A stretch of 64,000 nucleotides of DNA from Chrysophaeum taylorii. Taxonomy: Eukaryota > Sar > Pelagophyceae > Pelagomonadales > Pelagomonadaceae. A model generated the notes under the pieces. The model did not search any database and was not told where the DNA came from. It worked only from the letters and a program-made list of their open reading frames with translations. The position numbers were made by a program, and so were the translations under genes. The DNA lies in assembly GCA_029834535.1 (NCBI GenBank), contig JAQMWT010000027.1, positions 62,001-126,000 of the forward strand. Direction: 5' to 3'. The first letter of the stretch is position 1; the number at the start of each line of letters is the position of its first letter. Below, piece after piece: positions 9,739 to 20,529 of the stretch.

Positions 9739-12700
9739 TTGCTTCACACAGTAACTACGTCTCCCAGCTCACGAACACCTACTGTAACTCTACTTTGCTC
9801 TGGGATGTCCACTCCTGCATTCTTGGCTTGCGCTTCTAATGACTTGCAAATCAACATCAACGTTAAAGTTCTTGTTGAGAGCGACGACAATATCACGCAC
9901 ATGCTACGAAGACGTTTTGGTAATTCCATCGAAGTTTTCCCATCCCTACCTAAATTTCTGACATATCTCCATCGAGCATCGGACGCTGAACGTGCACGAT
10001 ATTACACCGATATAGTGGAATTGACATCACCATGCACAAATCGCAACATAATCAATGGGAGATCCATTTCCACCTTCGAGCGTGATATGGATGATTCCTT
10101 GTTTCCAAGTGCTTTAAGTGTACTTGAGCTTTTAAAGCCGCTCGTTCTTTTCATGGAAATGACACCACCACACTCCGCATCGTATGAAGACCATATACGA
10201 GTTGCTAATCTCATCTTCTCAACGATGCACTATACGGTGGATGTATGTGACCGAATTCCATGTTATTTGTGTGGAGATTATCAAGCCAGAGAAAGATGGA
10301 TCCTCGTTGCACGCAAATATAACACCGGCCATCTTGATCTGCTTTCCTGGCCTAACAAACGAGTCACTTCCTTTCTGGACATTGCAGACCACGCTAATTC
10401 CATCAGTCGCAAGTTAATAGTCGACGAACCTTGGACGCAAGTCTTTCCCGACATACCATTCGTGTCCACACCTAAAACCTACAACATCTTTAGTCGTACA
10501 GGATCCGTGCGCCTAACTGTGACTGAGCTTGAAACCTTAACTATGCTGTTCCTTCGTCTGCACTCTAACAAAACAGTCGAACACCCCAGTCAAGATGAAA
10601 TGGAGGGCATTTCTAACTTTCGCCTGGGATTCTTGACTAATTCAAGAAAGCCACTTGCTTGCATGAGATCCCCTATTGAACTCAAAGCTTTTGTGCTCCT
10701 CTATAATATCATGGGACGATTTTTCCCTAAATCCATCACATTACCTGTGTCCTTTCGTATTACAACTATCGAATCTAACCAACCATCTCACAGGTTATTC
10801 CTAAATAAATCCTCTACTTCATCTATCATTTACATCACTGGTGGAAGACACACAGGCGGAGACATAACAGTTTCTAACTCTTCCTCTAAACACCAGGTAC
10901 ACATAAATGCTTTTGGCGAAACCTACACCCTTTTAACACACAATACCGGAATCGACAAGACTGCTTCTCTCGAACCAGTTACCGGCTTTCTTTGGCTTTG
11001 CCAAGCATACCATCATAATAATGAAAATCAAGACACACCTCATCTAGTACAAGCACTGGCTTCCTATACCTCTCCTGTATTTCACGATTCTTTTGTCTTC
11101 TACCCTCAGGAAAATCGTCTTGAATTTATCGACAAAATATTTGCCTTAAGTGACATGCATTTGTCCCAAAGCAGATATTTGGGCTTTATAACATCAAGCG
11201 ACAGGAAGATGGGGGCCAAAGTTCACTCTATATATACTCCCACTCCTACCATTCGTGGATTTGCTAATATGCTCGTGTACGATCCACGACTCGATCGCAT
11301 CCGACACTACTCAACTCGCGAATTGGCATGCGCCAATAACTTCACAGCGTACCAAATCAATTTTCTTTTGTCTTTGTCCCCTGACCTATGCTGTGATATC
11401 ATCGCAAATGCTATTCCAGCTGGAACATATCATACAATTTATAAACACTTGTGTCAGCTTGTTTGCGACTTGCGTACATTATCTCTATCACCATCGTTTG
11501 ACCCTGATCACGCTCCTCTAACCAAAAACTATAGGTCAACCTTCTTCACAAATATATTCCCAACAGATACATCTTTAACATTACACCAGAGTTCCATTAC
11601 TATGTTCTACATTTCCAATAAAAAACTCTTATGTTGTGATACTATCACTTCTAACCACGAACTTACCTCTTTTCATACTGATTCAGTAGCTCATGCTTTC
11701 CTCTCTAACATCCTATCCGCAGATATATTATCTCCTACTAAAGAAAAACAAATACCACTTATAACGCCAAGACAGCTCCATGAGAAGCATGCGCCCTTCG
11801 ATAAGAAAGTCCATGCCAGGGGCACCCTTGCATTTCGAGATGCGCAACAGCGAGCTACTAACTTTCACAACATTCACCATTCCAGTGATTCTCAAGCCAT
11901 AAAAGCTGTTCAGGTTATTGCCAGTCCTGGACACCACCCATCTGACGTACCCTACCGTAAGTTCTGTGTGGATTGTACAATTCATAAAAAACGCTTTCCT
12001 CACCCACACCACCTTATCAAGCAACCATCATTCGAAAAAATTTTTCAACCTGGTGAAGCTTGGGCATGTGACGGTGGTTACGTCTCTGTGCTCTCGGAAT
12101 GGGGATCCTTTCGACATATTATTGTCTTCAAGTGTCTCATTTCTAAATTTCTGTTAGTGTACTTTTGTCGTAGCACTAACTCCAGCGAATTTTGTAACGC
12201 CCTTGAGTTTGTCCGCAATTTTTGCTCTACTTATGTTCATGTACAACTAAAACAAATTTATTGTGATTCCTTTAAACCCTATTTATCCCAGCATGTTACA
12301 ACCCCCTTCCGTGTGGAACACGGTATTAATATGTCCGCGTTCCCCCCTTACTTACATGTCTTTAATCATGAAGTCGAAGCCGCTGTTGGTCACATAGCCA
12401 CTGCCGCGTCTACACGACTCAGGCATATGCTTAATGTATCCTATAAAGGTCACCCCCTAATAGATCCGGCACCACACTACCCGTGGGCTGTTATACATGC
12501 TATCCAATCATATAATCTCCTCCCTAACGTTTCCCTCGAACGTATTTATAATAAAGTCCTAAGTCCCCAACAAGTTTTGTTAGACCAATGTAATGTTCCC
12601 CAACAAGACTACCTCAAACCTTTTGGTTATGTTTGTTATTTGCATTTGGGGCCTAATGAATTTCATAAATATGAACCCCGATGCCGCCCCTACATCTACC

Positions 12701-13242
12701 TATGCGGTGCTAACGTTATAAATCCTTTCATAACACCCCATGTTAATCACTTAGCCGATGTTGTCCTTAATCCTGAAAGCGGTCAAGTCCGTGTTTCCTC
12801 TAAACTGACTTTTCCCCATCTTATTTCTAAATCTCCTCCTGATTATGAACAGCATCCACCTCCCGCACCTTCACCAGACATTCCCTTCTCTGTTCACAGC
12901 ACCCCCAATGATGCGGCGCAGAGGGAGAATGCTATGCCTACCGACACTGACCATGAGAGAGGGACTCATTCTTCTCATCTCCATACTCCCTCTCCCGCTC
13001 CCGCATGTGCTCCAGCTGCTCCTGCACCCGCTACTTCCACCACCACACCGACCCCACCCTCCACTCCCTTCATATCGCTCATGGCACCCACTGGACGGCT
13101 ATACCACCAGAGGGGGAATTTACACCATCCCTTCATCACCATGTTCACCAAGCGATTTCACAGTCCTCTTCAGTTATGTGTGATAGGAGCCATAGCCACC
13201 CATCTCCTGATGCTCCTCATGTCCACTTCTACGACGACGTAA
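9739..13242 (+). CDS. Retrotransposon polyprotein: C5-cytosine DNA methyltransferase fused to Copia integrase
   Basis: 1167 codons, opening with TTG in the given frame. The N-terminal half is a DNMT. Motif I is TVTLLCSGMSTPAFLA (about residues 16-31) and motif II region is VLVESDDN. Motif IV is DIVELTSPC with catalytic Cys99. Motif VI is LKPLVLFMEMTPP with Glu140, and motif VIII is DYQARERWILVARK. Motifs IX/X are RHYSTRELACANNF and DIIANAIPAG (about 521-560). A gag-pre-integrase type H/C zinc site follows (GHHPSDVPYRKFCVDC, about 735), then the integrase core: WACDGG (Asp), QIYCDS (Asp) and NHEVEA (Glu), with 34 or 36 residues between the second Asp and Glu. Catalytic residues of both enzymes are retained. 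Motif I lies upstream of the first ATG (9805), so initiation must come from an upstream fusion or readthrough. Confidence 0.88.
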   Translation: MLHTVTTSPSSRTPTVTLLCSGMSTPAFLACASNDLQININVKVLVESDDNITHMLRRRFGNSIEVFPSLPKFLTYLHRASDAERARYYTDIVELTSPCTNRNIINGRSISTFERDMDDSLFPSALSVLELLKPLVLFMEMTPPHSASYEDHIRVANLIFSTMHYTVDVCDRIPCYLCGDYQARERWILVARKYNTGHLDLLSWPNKRVTSFLDIADHANSISRKLIVDEPWTQVFPDIPFVSTPKTYNIFSRTGSVRLTVTELETLTMLFLRLHSNKTVEHPSQDEMEGISNFRLGFLTNSRKPLACMRSPIELKAFVLLYNIMGRFFPKSITLPVSFRITTIESNQPSHRLFLNKSSTSSIIYITGGRHTGGDITVSNSSSKHQVHINAFGETYTLLTHNTGIDKTASLEPVTGFLWLCQAYHHNNENQDTPHLVQALASYTSPVFHDSFVFYPQENRLEFIDKIFALSDMHLSQSRYLGFITSSDRKMGAKVHSIYTPTPTIRGFANMLVYDPRLDRIRHYSTRELACANNFTAYQINFLLSLSPDLCCDIIANAIPAGTYHTIYKHLCQLVCDLRTLSLSPSFDPDHAPLTKNYRSTFFTNIFPTDTSLTLHQSSITMFYISNKKLLCCDTITSNHELTSFHTDSVAHAFLSNILSADILSPTKEKQIPLITPRQLHEKHAPFDKKVHARGTLAFRDAQQRATNFHNIHHSSDSQAIKAVQVIASPGHHPSDVPYRKFCVDCTIHKKRFPHPHHLIKQPSFEKIFQPGEAWACDGGYVSVLSEWGSFRHIIVFKCLISKFLLVYFCRSTNSSEFCNALEFVRNFCSTYVHVQLKQIYCDSFKPYLSQHVTTPFRVEHGINMSAFPPYLHVFNHEVEAAVGHIATAASTRLRHMLNVSYKGHPLIDPAPHYPWAVIHAIQSYNLLPNVSLERIYNKVLSPQQVLLDQCNVPQQDYLKPFGYVCYLHLGPNEFHKYEPRCRPYIYLCGANVINPFITPHVNHLADVVLNPESGQVRVSSKLTFPHLISKSPPDYEQHPPPAPSPDIPFSVHSTPNDAAQRENAMPTDTDHERGTHSSHLHTPSPAPACAPAAPAPATSTTTPTPPSTPFISLMAPTGRLYHQRGNLHHPFITMFTKRFHSPLQLCVIGAIATHLLMLLMSTSTTT

Positions 13243-13338
13243 AACCTTGCCGATTTTCACCTTCCTCAAGCTCTCGTTCATTTAATTTCTGAACATGCTC
13301 ACGCCTTTCAAGTTCCTCCCGTTCAATATGCTTATGCT

Positions 13339-15711
13339 TTGGTCACACCCCACTCCATTTTGGATCATAATGACGCTTCTTACGGTGCTTCCGAGCCTCA
13401 TCTCTCCGCCATCGAAGACTATATCACCGTGCAATCGCATTACATTGAAGCCCACCTTGGTGATGCTCCTCTACTCGTCGTTCAACTCATCGAAGATCCC
13501 GATCACGCTCATTTAGCAGATAATGTCGCTTCTTACGCAATTACTCATCTGACGACGAGTCATGATCCCAGCACGGTTGGTTCGGACGAATACAAGATTC
13601 AAGCCAAAGATATCAAAATTGATGAATATGAATTGAACTGCCTCAAAGGTCTCTCAGACGCTGATCGCAAAGCTTATGTTGCTGCCATCTCCAAAGAGAT
13701 TTTTGACATTGTTAAGTTTGGCTGCTTTAAACTAGCGCTGCCAATGGTGAACTCAAAGCCTATTGACACCCGTCTCGTCCTACGGATAAAAACCAACGCC
13801 GCTGGTCAGTACATTAAACATAAAGCACGCCTGGTCCTACGAGGATTCTTAGCCTCTCTGGGCACCGATTTCTTCAACATATTCAGTCCTATGGCACAGC
13901 TTACCGGCATCCGTTGTGTTTTGGCGCTAGCAGCTCACCTGCGACTTCCCGTCTACCATGTAGACGTCCCTAACGCTTTTGTTCAAGCTCCCATCGATTC
14001 TCATGTCTACTTCAAACTGCCTCAAGGCATTTACCTTCTCGATCCTGAAGATACTAAATACCAAGGAAGCCGTCTTCCAAAGCTACTTAAATCTCTCTAT
14101 GGATTGCGTCAGAGCCCTGCCCTTGGAATCAAACCATAAACGGCTTCTTTGATTCCTTAGGCTATACAAGATTTCGAACAGACACATGCATTTACGCTAA
14201 AGTCCAAGCTGACGCTACATTTCTTATTTGCACGCTCTCAGTAGACGACGTCGTCATTACTTGTACTTCGGAAACTCTACGTCGTGAGTTCCAGCACGCT
14301 CTGAAAAAGGAATACTCAGTCGACACCTTCGAGGAAGTCCATACTCTCTTAGGCATGCGCATAACGCGTACAACTGATGGCTCTATATCACTGGACTGTC
14401 AGGCTAAACTTGATGCATTGTTCGAAGAGTACCCCATTTTAATGCAGTTGCGTCCCACTTCCACACCGATGTCACCATCAACCACGTATAAAACTGGAGA
14501 GCCATCTTCTGATATGGACAAGTTCATCCTTCATACCTTCTCTACGCTACTCGGCAAGCTCACGTTTGTTCAATTGGCCTGTCGCCCTGATTTATCCCAA
14601 AGCCTTAGTCGTTGCTCTCGAGGAATGCACAATCCAGCATTTCTACATGTTCAAGTACTAACAGGAACGCTCCGCTACTTGCGCAAGCCCGAAAATCGCA
14701 ATCTTCGCCTCTGGTACTACTCTGGTTCTTCCGCTCTAATGGACCATCTTCGACTTCTTATCGGTAATCGTACTGACATGGCTACCATGTTGGACTACAC
14801 TAAAGAACAAGAGTTAATTCAGGTAATTTTGATCCACTAGTCGCATTTGTTGATGCCGATAATGCACCCTCTTATGAACAAGACCGCAAATCTACGACCG
14901 GTTACGCTATCTTTCTGTTTGGTTCTCTCATCACTTGGAAGTCCAAGTTGCAACCTATTACAGCTACTTCTACGCACGAAAGTGAACTCATAGCCCTTAA
15001 TATGTGCGCCGATGATGTGGTCTGGTTACGCAAATTGCTAACGGAAATGGCATTCGCTATAAATCCTCACTTCTATCTCCGCCAACCTTCAGGGAAAGAC
15101 TTGCTACTAGACTATGATGCTCACGACAATCCCCTCCCGTCGGACTTGTCGTTCATACGTAACAGCCCTAACTAACTAACTAACTAACTAACTTCAGACC
15201 TCTCCCGAGCATGGGAGCCAGGCCGGACCGACAGGAGCCAGTCCGGAATCACGGGCCTGTAGACGAGGGGTGCCGAAAGGCGGGTCGGCGGAGAGTGATC
15301 ATCAAGCTTGTCGCCATGCGACGAGGAGACCGCGATGTGACTGACAACCAACTCGTCGACAACCTTCCGTCTGCGCCCCCCGGCCATACCCCGTCCCACT
15401 GCGAACGTTCCGGCTGCCAACCGGCCCGCCCGAGAGGCGAATAGGTGCCAACCTACAGCCCTATACTTGGAGATTCTGCTTCTGCTATTCATCTATCTAA
15501 TAATCCCGACAGTGCGACTAAGGCTAAAGCTATCAGCACACGTTGGTTCCGTATACGCGACTACGTACAGTTAAAACGCATTCGTCTACATCATGTTTCC
15601 GGTTCCCATAATATCGCCGATGGATTTACCAAACCCTTTGGAGCTCCACTCTTCAGCAGATTCCGCACGTTACTCGGCTTACAACAACCCATGGCTAAAC
15701 AAGATGGTTAA
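13339..15711 (+). pseudogene. Copia reverse transcriptase and RNase H, frameshifted and split by a SINE
   Basis: RVT_2-type RT, continuing the integrase ORF after a frame change at about 13240-13340. The fingers region has KHKARLVLRGF. The catalytic motif is VYHVDVPNAFVQAP (Asp), followed by SLYGLRQSP. After a frame shift near 14130 the YVDD-box equivalent reads LSVDDVVIT. A second shift lies near 14830, then RNase H: FVDADNAPSYEQDRKSTTGY, ATSTHESELIAL and, beyond the insertion at 15171-15454, GDSASAIHLSNNP and HHVSGSHNIADGFTKP. Removing the insertion with one target copy restores the frame exactly. The three frame changes make this copy unlikely to express active RT. Confidence 0.85.
15171..15454 (-). 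mobile_element. SINE copy S1 with (TTAG)n tail, inserted in RNase H
   Basis: 284 bp, read on the minus strand. It starts TAGGTTGGCACC and ends with about six TTAG units. A 9-bp target duplication ACAGCCCTA flanks it (15162-15170 and 15455-15463). It is nearly identical to S2 (26446-26736) and S3 (49892-50176). The target duplication, simple-repeat 3' tail and lack of coding capacity identify a non-autonomous retroposon. No clear pol III A/B boxes were recognised, so the source RNA is unknown. Confidence 0.85.
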
Positions 15712-15968
15712 TCATTACCCTCCATTATGTCCGAAATGACATTAAACTAACCCTGTTATGCAAAGGGATACTGGCTTGTAAAGCTAAAATGTGAAACACT
15801 ACAAAAGATCTGATGTTGAGATTCCTCTCATGATGAATCCCACTAAAAAAACAAAGATGCTGCGAGCCGACGCCACTCTACCTTGAACCGCGGTCGCGGT
15901 GGTATACTGTCACTGTCCCCACCTTTTAATGCTCTAATTCCAAGCGCTGAACCGACTAGTTCCCCTAA
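15712..15968. other. Spacer after RNase H
   Basis: About 260 bases between the RNase H stop and the next ORF of the element. Nothing recognisable. Confidence 0.4.
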
Positions 15969-17303
15969 TTGGAAACATCAAACCTATTTGTCGGTGGCGC
16001 AAGGACATTAATCTACGCCCGTGACGCCCAAGGCGCCCAAGGCAACTGCCCAGCAACAGTCAGCAGCCCTTCCAACTTTCCTGCTTTAATGATCGACAGT
16101 ATCATGCTTTTACTTCAGTTGCCCTTTATCTCGAGTGTAAATCTTGAGATTCTTGTAGCAGCTTGGTCTTTGTTACAGTCTGTTGAAGATAAAGTATGTG
16201 TAGTGACCAATCCTCATGAGCTACTTAATATGCTTGTCGAACGCCTCGTTAACGATGTTTCCCACTAATTGGACACAATCTCTCCCGAGACGTTACCGCC
16301 AATGCTTAATTATTTTCATCAACTATCACTTGACCAGCAAGCTGCCTTTAAAAATGTGCTAATCCAGGTTAGCTACCCTTCGGACACAATTGAGGTCTTT
16401 TCAGTTGATACTTCTTCTGAAGATGCTTCACCGGCGCCGATCGATAATCCAACCGCTGAACCCACGTCAAATAAAGCTGACAACAATATGGCTGAATCTT
16501 TACACCAATTAAAAGAAGAGGTTCGGTCCTTATCCCTACGTCTCACTAATACCGAACAGCAATTGATGGCACGAGATCAACAACTATCGCTTGCACTGAC
16601 GTCTCTCACACAGATGCAAGAGACTTACGAAAACTTCAACACTCGAGTGATCGAGAACATCAAACATGCATCTCTATTAGACAACATCTTGTCAAGTCTT
16701 CAAATGCATCAGGACACCATAATCCCGTCTTCTGCTGTATTTGTCCATATCATTTCTCGGTCACTTATCTCGTCTATTGGACAGCTTCCTCCAGACACCT
16801 ATAATGAGGCACAGCGAGTTTTAATCGACGCAGCAGCTCACGACATCCACACAGCTATGTCTGATGCACATGATCGTGTTATTCCTGCATTGGATCTACA
16901 CGGTCTTACACCGGATACTGCTATGTCCTTCCTTTCTTCAGTTATATTACCCTTGGTCAACTTGAGTGATGCAATGATTACGCAACATCACAACACGCTC
17001 GACGTCGAAATTAAATTGTCCTGTTCTGTTGTTGTTTGTTCCATTGTTCACTGTTCTCATGTATATTGCACAAGTTCCGCCTCAAGAACGTCTGAAATGC
17101 ACAAACCGTTTCCACACGTTGAGGGGGTCCAGAGAGCTACACTATTATGTGTGCGACACTGGAACATTTCACACCTATCTCTACACGAGGGTTTTCTCTC
17201 CGTAATACGGCTTTCCCTCTCTCCTTCTTTCCTTACCCCTTCCGCCCCTTTTATCTCAGATTATGAAGAACCCAATCTGAAGCTCTTTTCCAACATGGAG
17301 TAG
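15969..17303 (+). CDS. Additional retrotransposon ORF, coiled-coil protein with one in-frame stop
   Basis: An open frame from ATG 15969, interrupted by one TAA at 16266-16268. It then continues to about 17040 before running into the inverted LTR, where the formal stop is at 17301-17303. The middle contains a heptad-rich stretch (about 16490-16650, with LHQLKEEVRSLSLRLT and LTSLTQMQETYENF) preceded by an acidic Ser/Asp/Pro segment. No enzyme motif is visible. Position after RNase H is unusual for Copia. It may be a structural or nucleic-acid-binding accessory protein; function unknown. Confidence 0.45.
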
Positions 17304-17525
17304 GCCTCCAGGTGCGTACCGTCGGGTACGGGGTTTTCTGTTTAATTAACAGAGACTTCGTTCCCCATTGTCAGTGAAAACGCTTCTATGGGACCTAATG
17401 TCCTTAAGGAGTTAGGGCCTAAATCCCTGCCTTGTGTAGTAGCATGTGACAAGCGGAATGGTCTGTACACGCCTAAGACTGCACGCAGTCTCTACCATGT
17501 ACCCGGAGAGGGTCAAATCTCTCCA
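17128..17525 (-). repeat. Internal inverted LTR copy (copy B)
   Basis: 398 bp, the reverse complement of LTRs A and C. It has the same TGGAGAGA and TCTCTGGA ends and both internal hairpins. Flanking bases (GGGGG to the left, CAGGT to the right) do not form a target duplication, so it is unlikely to be an independent solo-LTR insertion. Confidence 0.85.
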
Positions 17526-20044
17526 CAGGTTATTAAGTATAAACAAGGTAATCTTGACATTATCATCAATTTTACTCTGGATAGATGATTGTCCTTTAAA
17601 TTCAACACCATAAAGATGTATACCAAGTTTATCTTCTCCCCATTGAGTCATACTGATGATGTGCAGATCGGGATCGTTATGGTCGTTTTGCTTGGGTAGG
17701 AAAAGCGCAACGTCTAGCTTTGCATATCCCACATTTGGATGCTTTGGTAGAGCGGGAATGACAGTCCTTATAATCATAGCATGTGTGATACTCTGCGTAT
17801 CCGTAGCAGTCTGGATAGCAGGTGATAAGAACTCGGGTAGCTTTACGATGTGGATAGGATCAGCAACGTTTAAAGTTAATTACATGTTGAGAAGCACATG
17901 TATCAGCATATCCTGGCGTAGTCATTAGCGGCAAATTGTACTCGTTGTACAGTTCAAGCATTGTTGCATAACAGGCATGTGTTGAGCTTCGACCAAACGC
18001 GTACTGTGTCATGAAACTTTGCGTTTGTTCGGAAGGCACAACGACGAGTGTAAAACCAGTGTTTAATTTTGGTAGCAACACAGGGGGAGCTGTGCCATCT
18101 TCATTATCTTCGTTGGGTAGATTATTGGGGAGCTCAGAGTGCGAGGAAGTTTCCCGAGCTTGACGACGAACGATAGCATTCTGAGCTTTAGCATTTATGT
18201 GCTGCAATAGCGGCTGAGGGATGTTATCGATTTCATCATCTTTAATGGACAGAAAAGTGTGGAACATTTTCTCTGTGTCAGCAGTCCCCCTCTGCTCCGC
18301 ATCACTGGGGGACGCTTCAGGAGCAGATGTTTCAGTTTGATACTTTTCTTCTGAAACATGAGATTCCTTATCGGCTTCTAAGAGGTTCACAATGGTATTG
18401 GACATAGTATCAACTCGAGATAAGTAGAGATGAACTTGGGTGGCTTCGTCAGGATCTAAGGACTGTGTCGAAGCTTGAGAAGCGGTTGTCCAGAGGGTAC
18501 TCAATAAGCTTTTCATTTCCTCCTGTACCGTTTTAGAGTCGGTAGAGGGGTTGGGATTCGCTTCCTGTAATTTACCAAACAGGTGGCGAAGACGATCAAC
18601 TTGATAAGTAGCCCGGTCCATAAGAGACATATTAGAGCGTGCATTACGGTTAGAGAAGGGTGAGTAGACAGGACGATCGAAGCTGGTACCTTTGACGTTA
18701 TAATTTGAAGGTGGACGATAGTACGACGTGTCACGAGGTAAAATTGTCGATGCTTTATCTTTTGCATTACGAAGCTTACGAGCGTTGAAGCCAGACTGTC
18801 CAGCTACAGTAGCTAATAACGAGTAAGCATTGTTTAGAGAATCGTGGGATTGATGAATAGTATCCATCAATAACACCTTAGGTGGCTTGGTAGCGGTAGT
18901 ACCAGGGATGTAAGGGATCCAGGAAGCGGGTTTATCCAAGCGTCGGTTAGAGGAAAACTTTGTTTCATTGTATATTTTTAACAAGAACTCCAATAACGGA
19001 CGAACGTCATTAGGATCAACTAGCTTCAACAATTCAGGATCGTGAATCGAGTTGTTCCCAGAGCGTGTCTCGTATAGTTTACACCATTCCAATAAAGATT
19101 GAGAATAGCGCTCGTGATCCGAGGGATTAGCATATAGACGGTAGATCTCCTCGTGAGCTTTAAGAGTTATTATGGAATCATTAAACTGGATTGATGCTTC
19201 ATCATTATTTAATTGCTTTGCCTGAGATTGGAAAGCAAGGAGTTGTTCGACAAATACATGGGCATACCAATTAACATTTAAAGACATTCGATTAAACTGA
19301 GATTTAAGTTCAGTGACATCTGTACAAGACACTGTCTCATAGTAATGGTAAGCTAAAAGCATTACTGCACGTAGTTTATTTGGATGTGCAGTAAGTGCGC
19401 ATATCTTCTTTAATTGAGGCCACATAGCGAGTGCGGGCTTGTCTTGTGATTCCAGATTTTAAAATGTGTACAAGAAACCAGCATAAGTTTCGCAGTGTTT
19501 GATCCAGTCGGTATTAGAGAGACCTGTAAAGGATATGTTAGTTAGAGATGAATCATACACAATTAATTTAGGGAATCGGGTATCTAATAGATTGAGGACA
19601 CGTTTAACATCCTCATTTAATTCGGGACGAACGAGATTGTATGACTCTTGGTAATAAAGTCGTTCGAGATTATTGCGGACGTCAACTGTTAGTTGATGTG
19701 ATGAGTTGACGTGCCAAGTTTTAAGATGATCAGGCAAGGCAACTTCATCAGGTAAGTTTAAATCGATTACTTGTTCAGCTTTCCATTGAGCGAAGATGAT
19801 AAATATAAACTTCTAGTTCAAGAAGCTGGTTATACTCCGGAGCATTCCGGGTGTAAGCTTCATATGAATTGAAACAGAATAACGCGCCCACGTATGGACT
19901 TGTCATATGCCTGCGAAGCGCCTCAATTTGCAAGCTCACCTTGGTTGAGTTGTCTTGGAAACGCAATCCTGCGTTAATTTTATCAACGAGGATTTGTTCT
20001 TGTTTGTAGATATCCGTAGTGGACATTGGTTTATATTTTGACAT
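17526..20044 (-). pseudogene. Minus-strand Gag-protease module of the same element family
   Basis: Read leftward from ATG 20044 (MSKYKPMSTTDIYKQEQ). The first frame ends at 19775. A shifted frame continues (19737 onward), is broken by one TAA near 19459-19461, and then runs as a 521-codon ORF (19425-17860). The long helical polar region resembles Copia Gag. Near the end is TPGYADTCASQHVINF, which fits the Copia aspartic-protease active-site pattern D-[ST]-G-A-[ST]-x-H but with Cys in place of the usual Gly. A 1-base shift then gives about 110 further open codons up to the inverted LTR. No Cys-His zinc knuckle was seen. These breaks mean the copy is probably defective. Confidence 0.65.
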
Positions 20045-20529
20045 GGTTGTGACCTATTAAAGAATAGGTTATAGGATTGATAGACATATTCGACACAAAA
20101 GAATGAAGGGTTTCTCGAGTGCGGGTTATATGTACAGTACGCTATTTTAAGCGTGGGCTTATTTACAAGACCAAACAAATCAACATGCTATTTAAAAACA
20201 GGATGACTTGAGACTGAGCAATGGATTAATTCTCGAGTAGTCAGTCTTTTGTTGGGGAATAGGAGGAAAAACCCGTACAAGTTTCCGCGGCTAGTGTAGG
20301 AAAAAATTTAATTTTATTGGCTATGCGAGTGCATATGACCAGTGACCGACCCAACTCGGCCACAAACCAAATTAACTGGTGGGCACATACCGTCACACAA
20401 CAAATATGTACAGTAGACCACCGCCAAACACATTGTCGCATTGTACTCGTGATCAGGCGTATATTGATCACTCCATTTATACGTACAACACAGTTGGGCT
20501 GACACACCTACGCATCTGGGCCCATAACC
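20045..20529. other. Untranslated region between LTR C and the Gag start (minus strand)
   Basis: About 485 bases lie between the plus-oriented LTR C and the minus-strand Gag ATG. The region would serve as the 5' leader of a minus-strand transcript if one exists. No convincing primer-binding site was recognised. Confidence 0.4.

Noticed and set aside
9072-17525. DNA transposon or DIRS-type element with terminal inverted repeats (A and inverted B)
   Set aside because: The encoded enzymes are Copia integrase, RT and RNase H, with no tyrosine recombinase. The direct copies A and C carry the 5-bp target duplication, which A and B do not.
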